Program-made: the position numbers and the translations under genes
Assembly: GCA_034432155.1 (NCBI GenBank)
Contig: DAOUCP010000100.1
Span: 1-19,308, forward strand
DNA: 19,308 nucleotides
Origin: DAOUCP01 sp034432155
GTDB taxonomy: Bacteria > Chloroflexota > Anaerolineae > Epilineales > Epilineaceae
Direction: 5' to 3'
Notes under the pieces: generated by a model
Told to the model about the DNA's origin: nothing
Databases searched by the model: none
Seen by the model: only the letters and a program-made list of their open reading frames with translations
Shown here: positions 12,139-19,308 of the stretch, piece by piece
How positions within the stretch are numbered: the first letter of the stretch is position 1
Layout: each line of letters begins with the position of its first letter

Positions 12139-15100
12139 ATGGGAGGCCGAGAAAGCTGGTCCACGGTGAACCGCCAATTTGGCCGAGGCGCGGGCGTCGC
12201 CGCCCTGCTGGCAGCGACGATTCTCGTCGGGCCTGGCCAGGGGCTGGCGCCCGTGGCGATGGGCGGCGAGCCGCGGCCGATGGCGCCGCGGCAGCCGCTG
12301 CCGCCGCAAGAGGCGAGCCAGAACACTGCTCCCTCCTACCGGTTGGCGGAGACGTGGGCGGATCGCCCTCGGCTGGGAGAGGCGGGTCGATTCCTTGGTA
12401 CCACGGACATCTCTTCGACCGCGGACGGCAGCGTGGTCGTCCTGGGCAAGGCATTCGTCCCCGACGATCGCGTGGGCACCGGTCCGGCCGTCGATGCCGT
12501 CCACGTGTTGACGAAGGACGGCCGGCCGCAGCGGCTGGTGCTTCTTGCCAAGGACCTGGTGGCAGCCATGCGCATCGACGGTGGCCCGGCAACCGGCTTT
12601 GCTGTCCTCGGCGCGTTGCCTTCGTCGGGCGATTCCTGGGGCGTGGTTTCCTACCTCGCGGACGGGACGGTCCGTCGCTCTTTCGTTCTCGTCGACGGCG
12701 GAACGCCGGTCGATTTGGCGGTGGCCCCGGATGGGCGCATCTACGTCACCAAGGTGGGGTTGGGAGGCGCTCCGGACCGCATTGAGGTCTACTCGTCCGA
12801 AGGCCAACTTCTCGAGCAGATCGTGCCCACGGGAATGGGCATTGCGGGACCGGAGGACCCGTTCGTGTACTTTCTGGGCAAGCTGGACACCGATCCCGAG
12901 GGCGCGATCTTCGTCCTTGCGGTGGCGCGACGCGAGTGTCCACCGGGGCCGCCGCAGCCGCCTGCTCCACCGCGGCGGCCAACGGCCACCCCTACGACCC
13001 GGCCGGATGCCGCCGAGCCGGCCGACGATGTCGCGCAGGAGCTGCCGTGTGAGAAAAGCATCGTCCTGGTTTTCGAACCCGACCACCGGTTTCGGGAGGA
13101 AGTGCCGAACGAGCACCGGGTGGATATCGCTGCCGGTCCAAGCGGGGTCTTCGTAACCTCTGGCCAGGCATTCCGTCGCCCGGCGCAGCGGGTCTACGAG
13201 CTGTTCTCCCAGCAGCCGGTCTTCGCTCTCCCCGTGCCCTCGGCCCTCGACGTGCCGCTACCTCTGTCGACGTCCGAGATGCAGCTCGACGTGACGGTGG
13301 AGGGCGTCGTTCTGGGCTGCACCGATTTGGGAGAGCCCTTCTTTCGCGGCGCGGTTCGGTTCGAGGATCCGCGCCTGCCCCGGCCCAGGGGCTGGCGGCC
13401 GACAGCGTTGGGCTTCTATGAGGCGCCAGCGCTCGCCGGCCCGATGTTCCCGCGCCGCATCGATGGTGGCGGCGAGCTTGTGGTGCTGGAGGCGCCGCAT
13501 CAGCGCTACGGGCCCTCCGGCGTGGCCAGCACCGTCGTGGATGGCCAGCACGATGCCGAGGCGATTCAGCGGTGGACACTCGGGGGCGTTCCCTACACGC
13601 AGTTCGCCTTCCATGACAAGCTTCTCCGGGACGGCGCAGCCGGCAGCGATCGCTACCATGTGGTGATGCCCCTGGTCGATCTTGCCCTCGACGAGGGAGA
13701 CCTGTTCCTATTGTCCGAACAGGTGATCTGGCATCGGCCCGATGCCCTGGCGCCGCGCTGGCTGCTGTACATGCCGGGGGCTCACTTCCTGGCCGCCTCG
13801 GCGGATGCCGGGCGAGTCGCCGTGCTCAACGATGCCTCACGACGCGTGATGGTGCTGACGCGGGACGGCCGACTGCTCCATGACCGTCCGATCGCTGGCG
13901 ACGCCAGGAATCGCCTGGCTTCGGACATCGCCCTGCATGGCGATCGGGTCTACCTAGCGGACTACGGTCGGAACGCTGTCCTGGTGCGCGCCCTCAACGG
14001 TGCCAATCTGGGCGAATGGCCCACCCACGACGGCCCGCGGCGGATCGCTGTCGGACCCGACGGCGACGTCTATGTCTTGGGGCGGGGCGGTTGGGGGCTG
14101 CGTTACACGCCCAATGGGGTGCTCGTGGCGACGTGGCGGTTGCCCGTGCAACACCGTGGCATCTCCGTCGAGGCCGAGGACCTTGCGGTGGGTGACGATG
14201 GGCGCGTCTACGTAAGCTTCGTTGGCCTGGCCGATCCGCCTCCCGACGCCCAGCCGCCGGAGCGGCGGCGCGGCTACGATCTAACGGCCGGCGGGATCTG
14301 GGTGTTCGAGCCCTACGCGACCGGGGCGCCGGACCTTCCCGAGCCGGGGCGATTGGCCTGCCTGGCCGAGCCGGCCAAGAACGCCCAGCCGAAGATCCTG
14401 CTCTTGGGTGAAACGGTCCAGGTGACCCTGGCCGTGGACGGTTACTGCCCGGGACATCACGAGCCGCAACAGCTGTTCATTGTGTTGGACACCTCGTGGT
14501 CGATGCACGATCTGTACTATCCCGACGCCCCCATGCCCGGGGCGTTGCGTCGGGCGCAGGGGATCCTGAGCGCCTTTCTGTCATCGGTTGACCCGAGCTC
14601 GATCGAGGTCGGTCTCGTGACCTTCAGTCAAGGCGCGGGCGTGGAGGTGCCGCTGACGAGCGATCTGGGCCTGGTTCGGACGCGCATTGTCACCCGGCGG
14701 GCGGACGGCGGCACCGTCCTGGGCGCCGGCATCCAGCTGGCGCATCGTCACCTCGTCGGCCCGCAGGGCAAGCGCGATCGGCGGCAAACGATCCTGACGG
14801 TGAGCGACGGATTGTTCTATGACGATCCCGCCCCGGCCATTGCCGCCGCCCGGGCTGACGGCATCCAGGTGGCCGGTCTCGTGCTGTCCACGCCGCGCTT
14901 CGACGAGGCGGCGCGCCAGCGCATCGAAATGCTCCTGGGAAGCGAGTGGCTGTTCGTCGATCCGCTGCCGGAGACGATTCGTGGACTCGTCGAGCACGTC
15001 ACCAACTACGTGCCGAATCCGGGGCTCTTCGACCAGCTCTTGATCGAGGATCGCCTTCCGGACAACATGGCCTACGTGCTCGACTCGGCAGCGCCGCCGG

Positions 15101-16092
15101 CGACCTACGATAGCGCGAGCGGCACGCTGCGCTGGCGACTGTCGCCGGTCTTAGCCAAGGATGGGGTGCGTCTGTCGTATCGCGTGAAGCCCGAGCAGCC
15201 GTCGCAGTGGCCGACGAATCTGGAGGCCCACGCCGAGTATGTAGATGCCGTCGGCACGGCCGGTCGGCTCGTCTTCCCGGTGCCGCAGGTGCTGGTTCTG
15301 GCGCCCGAGCGCGTGGCTACCCCGACGGTACCTTCCGCGACGCCCAGCGCGACCACGACAGCGACCGTCACGCCGACGGCACGGCCGTCGCCGACGCGGA
15401 CTGCCAAGGACCGACCGTGGCACCGCATCTACCTGCCGGCGGCCAGCCGGGCGCCGACCTGCCTACGCAAGCCGGTGCCGGTCGATATTGTGCTCACCCT
15501 GGACATGTCTACCTCGATGTACCGTCTGACGCGCCAGGGACGTACGAAGCATGAAGCGGCTCTCGGTGCTGCTCGTGCGTTCATCAGCATGCTGCGGCTC
15601 GGTCCGGATGCGCCAGCCGTGGCCGATCAGGTGGCCGTGGTAGGCTTCAATGACCGGGCCTGGACGGCCTGTGACTGGACAACCGACCGTCGCGTGGCGG
15701 ATCAGGCGCTGGCCAGTCTCGTCCAGGAGATTAGGGAGGGAACACGCCTGGACCTCGCCCTTGCCGAGACGCGACAGGCAATGCGTTCGCCGCGGCGCAG
15801 GGCAGGCAATGAGCCGGTGGTGATTCTGCTTTCCGATGGTCTGCCGAACCGGGTGCCAACGCCGGTGCCCCAGGGTACCCAGGAGGAAGTGGTTCTTCTG
15901 CAGGCCGAGCTCCTCAGGGGCAGCGGCGCTACCGTCTATACCATCGGGCTCGGCGAGCCGAACGACGTGTGGCACTGGCTGCTTGAGACCATGGCCGCAG
16001 ACCGATCGCGGTACTACTATGCTCCCGACGCCGAAGATCTGGCGACCGTCTACGACGCCCTGCTGGTTCGGCTGGTGTGTGATGGCGGCTAG
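12139..16092 (+). CDS. Exported beta-propeller protein with two VWA domains
   Basis: The ATG at 12139, with GGGGAG six nt upstream, starts a 1317-residue protein. An N-terminal hydrophobic export segment (about 16-42) leads to a long NHL/quinoprotein-like propeller region (about 78-728) with DGRIYVTKVG-, DGDVYVLGRG- and DGRVYVSFVG-type blades and a Pro-rich insertion (about 269-301). VWA1 (776-957) has an intact metal site: DTSWS (D784), T859 and SDG (D890). A DUF11-like beta domain (960-1056), a Thr/Pro-rich stalk (1057-1094) and IYLPAASR (1097-1104) follow. VWA2 (1112-1317) is also intact: DMSTS (D1122), T1202 and SDG (D1233). VWA domains with this site bind protein partners through a divalent metal, so a surface adhesion or scaffold role is likely. 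The gene ends 9 bp from the convergent nrfA stop. Confidence 0.87.
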   Translation: MGGRESWSTVNRQFGRGAGVAALLAATILVGPGQGLAPVAMGGEPRPMAPRQPLPPQEASQNTAPSYRLAETWADRPRLGEAGRFLGTTDISSTADGSVVVLGKAFVPDDRVGTGPAVDAVHVLTKDGRPQRLVLLAKDLVAAMRIDGGPATGFAVLGALPSSGDSWGVVSYLADGTVRRSFVLVDGGTPVDLAVAPDGRIYVTKVGLGGAPDRIEVYSSEGQLLEQIVPTGMGIAGPEDPFVYFLGKLDTDPEGAIFVLAVARRECPPGPPQPPAPPRRPTATPTTRPDAAEPADDVAQELPCEKSIVLVFEPDHRFREEVPNEHRVDIAAGPSGVFVTSGQAFRRPAQRVYELFSQQPVFALPVPSALDVPLPLSTSEMQLDVTVEGVVLGCTDLGEPFFRGAVRFEDPRLPRPRGWRPTALGFYEAPALAGPMFPRRIDGGGELVVLEAPHQRYGPSGVASTVVDGQHDAEAIQRWTLGGVPYTQFAFHDKLLRDGAAGSDRYHVVMPLVDLALDEGDLFLLSEQVIWHRPDALAPRWLLYMPGAHFLAASADAGRVAVLNDASRRVMVLTRDGRLLHDRPIAGDARNRLASDIALHGDRVYLADYGRNAVLVRALNGANLGEWPTHDGPRRIAVGPDGDVYVLGRGGWGLRYTPNGVLVATWRLPVQHRGISVEAEDLAVGDDGRVYVSFVGLADPPPDAQPPERRRGYDLTAGGIWVFEPYATGAPDLPEPGRLACLAEPAKNAQPKILLLGETVQVTLAVDGYCPGHHEPQQLFIVLDTSWSMHDLYYPDAPMPGALRRAQGILSAFLSSVDPSSIEVGLVTFSQGAGVEVPLTSDLGLVRTRIVTRRADGGTVLGAGIQLAHRHLVGPQGKRDRRQTILTVSDGLFYDDPAPAIAAARADGIQVAGLVLSTPRFDEAARQRIEMLLGSEWLFVDPLPETIRGLVEHVTNYVPNPGLFDQLLIEDRLPDNMAYVLDSAAPPATYDSASGTLRWRLSPVLAKDGVRLSYRVKPEQPSQWPTNLEAHAEYVDAVGTAGRLVFPVPQVLVLAPERVATPTVPSATPSATTTATVTPTARPSPTRTAKDRPWHRIYLPAASRAPTCLRKPVPVDIVLTLDMSTSMYRLTRQGRTKHEAALGAARAFISMLRLGPDAPAVADQVAVVGFNDRAWTACDWTTDRRVADQALASLVQEIREGTRLDLALAETRQAMRSPRRRAGNEPVVILLSDGLPNRVPTPVPQGTQEEVVLLQAELLRGSGATVYTIGLGEPNDVWHWLLETMAADRSRYYYAPDAEDLATVYDALLVRLVCDGG

Positions 16093-16101
16093 GCTGCCAC
16101 G

Positions 16102-17541
16102 TCACCGTGTCTGGGGCGTCGGACGCGGTAACGCCCAGGGAGCGATGGCCAGCTGGCCCTGCCGGGCGTAGTCGATCGCCTCGCCGACGATGCGCACGGC
16201 TTCCTGCGGCGCGTGGAAGCCCATGCTGTTCTCAGCCGATACGTAGTCCAGGTAGAAACTGGCCCGGCGCTGGAGCGCGCGAGCCCGCTCGAGTTCGGCG
16301 GTCGGAGCACCCCTTGCCTGGGCGGCCTCCACATCGTGAATGAGTTCGACGAGCGCATCGGTAGCCCGATCCATCAGGCGCTCCGTGCGCTCCTGAATGC
16401 TGTTCACGCGGGCCAGGAGATCCGCCTCGCTGGCGTTGTGGCAGGTCTGGCATGCCCGGTTGACGTTGAGCATCGGACTGCGAACATGGTGGTCGCTGAC
16501 TTTCACCGCGCCAAGGCGAACGTAAGGCATATGACAGTCGGCGCAGGCCACACCATTGGCAGCATGCACCCCCTGACTCCATAGCTCGAATTCCGGGTGT
16601 TGGGCCTTGAGCGCCGCTGCGCCGGAGAGCTTGTGCTGCCAGTCCGAGAAGCCGATGCTCTCGTAGGCGGCGAAGATGTCGTCGATGGTGAGACCCTCGC
16701 TCCATGGGTAGGTGACCTTCTTGGCCTCACCGGCGAAGTAGTATTCCACGTGACACTGGGCGCAAACCATGGACCGCATCTCTTGACGGGAGGCCATGGT
16801 GTTGGGGTCGTAATCGCCTGCCCGGCGCCGCTGCCGCCAATCGCCGATGCTCGGTAGGTGCGCCAAGGGGTCATCGGAGCGCGCTAGACTACGCACGGCA
16901 TCCAGGAATGCCGGTCGGGTCACCCGCAGCGCCATGTTCGCCGGGTCATGACAATCGTTGCAGGTGATGGGCTGGTCGACAAGCTCGGTGGCCTCGGCGT
17001 AGGGCATCGCGTTGATGATCTCGAAGCCGTGGCGGATGGCAGCTTGTCGGTCCGAGGCAGCCACGCCGGCGGCGACGCCCGTTTGGTAGTACGCCGGGAG
17101 CACCGAGGCGTGACAGTGAAGGCATGCCCCCGGCTGCTTGAACTGCTTCACTCGTTCCGTCTCGCGCTGATCGACCAGCATGTAGGCGTGCCCCCGGTCT
17201 TCACGGTAGTCGGTGGCGAATGCCATGCCGGCCCAGATGGTCCGCCAGCGGTCGTCGGCCTCGAGCTTGTTCCAGGCCTCACTACCGCCATAGCGCGTTC
17301 GTTCGGTATCTACCGTCCGACGGTAGGTGTCGTACTCGAAGGGGTAGTTGCGCCCCCACTGAGCAGGGTCAACAATCTCTTCGCTCAGGGGAACCACGCG
17401 GTAGGCATCCTGTCGCGCCTCGCACTGACGCTGCACGATGTTCTCGTGCAATGCCAGTACGGCAAAGGTGGCGATGGCCAGGACAAGAACCAAGAGCCCA
17501 TAGGCGGCGGTCGGGATGGTCCGTAGTTCTGGCTTCCTCAT
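16102..17541 (-). CDS. nrfA: Ammonia-forming cytochrome c nitrite reductase, catalytic subunit
   Basis: NrfA reduces nitrite to ammonium with six electrons on the outside of the membrane. Five heme motifs are present: C140LHCH, C194NDCH, C260AQCH, C333ADCH and C364QTCH. The first, the active-site heme position, is CxxCH rather than the classical CxxCK, so His144 replaces the usual Lys ligand; CxxCH forms are known in other bacteria. Other active-site and calcium residues are kept: CHVEYYF (E266, Y267), KAQH (K312, Q314, H315) and an Arg in DYREDRGHAY (111-120). Residues 12-32 are a hydrophobic anchor without an obvious cleavage site, suggesting membrane attachment. ATG 17541 is chosen over 17559 because GGAGGAGG lies 7 nt upstream; this gives 479 residues. 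It follows nrfH after 102 bp, so an nrfHA operon. Confidence 0.95.
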   Translation of the reverse strand: MRKPELRTIPTAAYGLLVLVLAIATFAVLALHENIVQRQCEARQDAYRVVPLSEEIVDPAQWGRNYPFEYDTYRRTVDTERTRYGGSEAWNKLEADDRWRTIWAGMAFATDYREDRGHAYMLVDQRETERVKQFKQPGACLHCHASVLPAYYQTGVAAGVAASDRQAAIRHGFEIINAMPYAEATELVDQPITCNDCHDPANMALRVTRPAFLDAVRSLARSDDPLAHLPSIGDWRQRRRAGDYDPNTMASRQEMRSMVCAQCHVEYYFAGEAKKVTYPWSEGLTIDDIFAAYESIGFSDWQHKLSGAAALKAQHPEFELWSQGVHAANGVACADCHMPYVRLGAVKVSDHHVRSPMLNVNRACQTCHNASEADLLARVNSIQERTERLMDRATDALVELIHDVEAAQARGAPTAELERARALQRRASFYLDYVSAENSMGFHAPQEAVRIVGEAIDYARQGQLAIAPWALPRPTPQTR

Positions 17542-17643
17542 CGGAGCCTCCTCCGGCATCGTGGTGGGCGGATCGGTCGCCGAACCAGCCTCTGCTCACG
17601 CGGCTGCGAGCGGGGCGCAGCACTTCCCGGCCCACTTCGAGGC

Positions 17644-18114
17644 TCACCTCGCGGCGTGTCCAGCATCGCGATGGCAGGTGATGCAGGTGACGGCGGCGGT
17701 GGGGTCGGCGAGCTCGGGAGCCAGCGCCATCGCCAAGGAGCTGTGACAGGTCCGGCAATTGGCGAGCACAACGGCCGCGCTGGCGGTGCGCATGCGGATC
17801 GGCTCGCGCCAGTTCTGTAGAGTGAAGGCGGCCGAATGACGGTAGCCGTTCTCGAGCTTCGTGGCGTACTTGGCAAGAAGGGCGTGCGGCGTGTGACAAG
17901 CGTTGCAGGTTGCGACGGCGTGGTGACTCGACTTCTGCCAGCTCGCCAGCTGCTCACGCATGACGTGGCAGTTGGCGCACGTCTCCGGCGCGTCGAAGAG
18001 GTAGCTGGCCGCTCGCGCATGAAAGAGGGTGTAGCCGCCGGCTCCGGCCAGAATGCCCGCCAGGCCGAAGCCCAGGCCGACCAGCAGTTGGCGCAGTGAG
18101 TGTAGTGCGACCAT
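17644..18114 (-). CDS. nrfH: Cytochrome c nitrite reductase small subunit, tetraheme quinol dehydrogenase
   Basis: NrfH oxidises membrane quinol and passes electrons to NrfA. The 156-residue protein has one membrane anchor (10-30) and four heme motifs: C46ANCH, C70NACH, C120RTCH and C144ITCH, standard for the NapC/NirT/NrfH family. The first is followed by V-M, placing M52 where NrfH heme 1 takes a Met ligand. The KYATKLENGYRHS segment (82-94) matches the family's quinol-site region. The start at 18114 gives normal length and begins just before the anchor; only a weak AAGG lies upstream. The longer open frame (to 18228) adds a Pro-rich stretch unlike the family. No nrfI, nrfJ or cytochrome c maturation gene is in the window. 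Confidence 0.93.
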   Translation of the reverse strand: MVALHSLRQLLVGLGFGLAGILAGAGGYTLFHARAASYLFDAPETCANCHVMREQLASWQKSSHHAVATCNACHTPHALLAKYATKLENGYRHSAAFTLQNWREPIRMRTASAAVVLANCRTCHSSLAMALAPELADPTAAVTCITCHRDAGHAAR

Positions 18115-18126
18115 CGCCTTGGGAGT

Positions 18127-18154
18127 ATTGTGGTTCGCACTGCTGAAATGGCAA
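18127..18154 (-). promoter_or_regulatory. Possible promoter of nrfHA
   Basis: On the minus strand, TTGCCA (18149-18154) and CACAAT (18127-18132) are separated by 16 bp, in the 136-bp gap between the VIT/VWA gene and nrfH. The leader would be about 5-10 nt, fitting the weak ribosome binding site. Read-through from the upstream gene is an alternative. No clear FNR- or NarL-type site is visible. Confidence 0.35.
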
Positions 18155-18161
18155 GTCGCCA

Positions 18162-18216
18162 CCGGCGGCTGCCCGGTTGGGCCGCGGGGGCGGCCGGTTG
18201 TCAGCGCAGCCGCCGG
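18162..18216 (-). terminator. Nested GC-rich stem-loop between the VIT/VWA gene and nrfH
   Basis: CCGGCGGCTGC (18162-18172) pairs perfectly over 11 bp with GCAGCCGCCGG (18206-18216). The 33-nt loop contains a second hairpin, GGCCGC-GGGG-GCGGCC (18180-18195). It begins 35 nt past the stop of the upstream gene and lacks a T-run. It probably ends or weakens transcription before the nrfH promoter. Confidence 0.45.
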
Positions 18217-18250
18217 CGCGTAACGCAAGGGCCGGAGTCGCCGAGAAGGT

Positions 18251-19308
18251 TCAGCTGCCGGCCGACGTGGTCAAGTCCGCTACCACCTGACGGAGGTACG
18301 TGCCCTCGTCGTTGGCATTCGACAGTCGCGCGATGAGCTTTTCGTATGCCTTCGCCAGCTCCGCCGGTTGGCCGCCGTGCTCGGCGTCTTCCAGGAGCTT
18401 TAGGGCCAATGCTGCATCCGGCTCGTGTGGGTGCCCGGCCAGCCACCGTGCGGACTTCTGCACCGTGCGCTGTCGAAGGCCACGCCGTCGTGTGTGCCCC
18501 AGAAGGACGAGGCAGACGACGGCGGCGGCGGTGCGAAGCACGTCGTCGGCGAAGGAGCCGTTGGCTGCCTGACGGCGCGCCAGCTCACCAGCGATGTCGT
18601 CCGCGCCACCTGGGGCACGGTGAAGCGACTGGCGCGTCCGGCTTCGCAAGGTGCCAGGGGCAGACACGAGCGTGCCGAACGACGCGCAAGCGACGGTGTG
18701 GTATGAGGCTGCATGGGGGGCCATGAGGGCGAACGGGCGTCCGGCCGAGGGAACGGCAGGGGCGAGCCAATCGCGGAAGCTTCCATCCCAGCCGTATGGT
18801 AGCTCCACCGGTTGCACCACTTCCACCGGTGAGCCGTCGGTGGCCTTCTGGTGGTCGACCGCGACCATGGCCGTGTAGCGTGACAGGATGCCGAAGCGCA
18901 GGGCGATGGCGCGAATCTCATCCCGGATCTTGTCCCGGCCCTCCGTTTTCCGGATCATGGCGTTCTCGAGCGCCGCGATCCGCTCCCTGGCCCAAAGAGG
19001 GCCCAAGGGGAACGGCGCCGGGCCAGGCACCATGGTCTGCTCGAAGCGGCCACGGTATGCCTGGCCGCGCACCGTGAGGCTCGGCGGCGCGCCCTCGAGG
19101 AGGGCCGATACCGGCTGGCCTACAAAGAGGGCCCGTGGGCCATCCGATGCCGCTGTGGCACCCTCGAAGGTGATGCCATCGACTACCGGCGAGCCAAAGC
19201 GTGCTTCGACGCTTGCCACCGCGGCCTCGATGTCCTCGTCAGGCGTGCACAGGTCACAGGTCCCGCCGCCCCCGGCGGCGCGGCGCGGCAGCCGGCCGGC
19301 GTGGACGG
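18251..19308 (-). CDS. VIT/VWA (inter-alpha-trypsin-inhibitor-like) domain protein, C-terminal part
   Basis: The reading frame stays open to the window edge, so the start and the expected VIT and VWA domains lie outside; 351 residues are visible. The GTG at 19219 is internal, because in-frame upstream sequence (GGTCDLCTPDEDIEAAV) continues the domain. The FPLGPLWARERIAALE segment, followed by ALRFGILSRYTAMVAVD and VEVVQPVELPYGWD, is the characteristic post-VWA region of bacterial VIT/VWA proteins. A C-terminal alpha-helical part (about 18300-18600) includes ELARRQAANGSFADDVLRTA, like the Q-x-x-x-GSF helical repeats seen in such proteins. The role is unknown, probably surface or envelope associated. 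It is transcribed toward nrfHA but separated by 136 bp with a stem-loop. Confidence 0.8.
   Translation of the reverse strand, partial: VHAGRLPRRAAGGGGTCDLCTPDEDIEAAVASVEARFGSPVVDGITFEGATAASDGPRALFVGQPVSALLEGAPPSLTVRGQAYRGRFEQTMVPGPAPFPLGPLWARERIAALENAMIRKTEGRDKIRDEIRAIALRFGILSRYTAMVAVDHQKATDGSPVEVVQPVELPYGWDGSFRDWLAPAVPSAGRPFALMAPHAASYHTVACASFGTLVSAPGTLRSRTRQSLHRAPGGADDIAGELARRQAANGSFADDVLRTAAAVVCLVLLGHTRRRGLRQRTVQKSARWLAGHPHEPDAALALKLLEDAEHGGQPAELAKAYEKLIARLSNANDEGTYLRQVVADLTTSAGS

Noticed and set aside
18251..19219. Treating the GTG at 19219 as the start of the last gene
   Set aside because: The frame stays open to the window edge and the upstream residues fit the VIT/VWA family, so the gene is truncated by the window.

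Overview
This is a GC-rich bacterial window with high G/C at third codon positions, large modular secreted proteins and a respiratory nitrite reductase. It most likely comes from a Chloroflexota bacterium. The pointers are a C-terminal WLYAPFVLQRR tail and an internal IYLPAASR segment, which resemble the YLPLVLR-type signature I associate with surface proteins of that phylum, and an uncleaved-looking membrane anchor on NrfA, which suits a cell without a classical periplasm. This placement is inference; no rRNA or other marker gene is present.

Layout. (1) 37-3405, minus strand: a glutamate dehydrogenase (gdhA) with a recognisable promoter, then a 46-bp tandem repeat array with a hairpin, then a pyruvate-phosphate-dikinase N-domain protein without the phosphohistidine domain. 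(2) 3538-9120, plus strand: a promoter, a 1768-residue exported multidomain protein (LamG, CBM9/DOMON-like, Ig-like, peptidase C25-like, PQQ-type propeller, three FnIII) whose C25 domain appears to lack the catalytic His and Cys, then a 12-bp hairpin and 30-bp repeats. (3) 9166-9826: a small LysM membrane protein. (4) 9825-11752: four phased 11-bp repeats, a promoter placed so that translation may be leaderless, a membrane-anchored thermonuclease and a translationally coupled membrane protein with ExoX-C-like and OB-fold-like domains. (5) 11753-12138: gene-free, with 41-42-bp repeats. (6) 12139-16092: a 1317-residue exported protein with a beta-propeller and two intact VWA domains. (7) 16102-18154, minus strand: nrfH-nrfA, ammonia-forming nitrite reductase with a CxxCH active-site heme motif. 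(8) 18251 to the right edge, minus strand: the C-terminal part of a VIT/VWA protein whose start lies outside.

How they fit together. NrfHA makes ammonium from nitrite using quinol electrons, and GdhA can assimilate ammonium or release it from glutamate; the two are about 13 kb apart, so the link is only metabolic. The central block is devoted to the cell surface: adhesion or scaffold proteins and a surface nuclease module. The most interesting signals are the apparently dead C25 domain, the coupled nuclease/OB pair with phased repeats upstream, the NrfA heme variant, and degenerate 30-46-bp tandem repeats in several gaps. No tRNA, rRNA, CRISPR array, insertion sequence or phage gene was seen.
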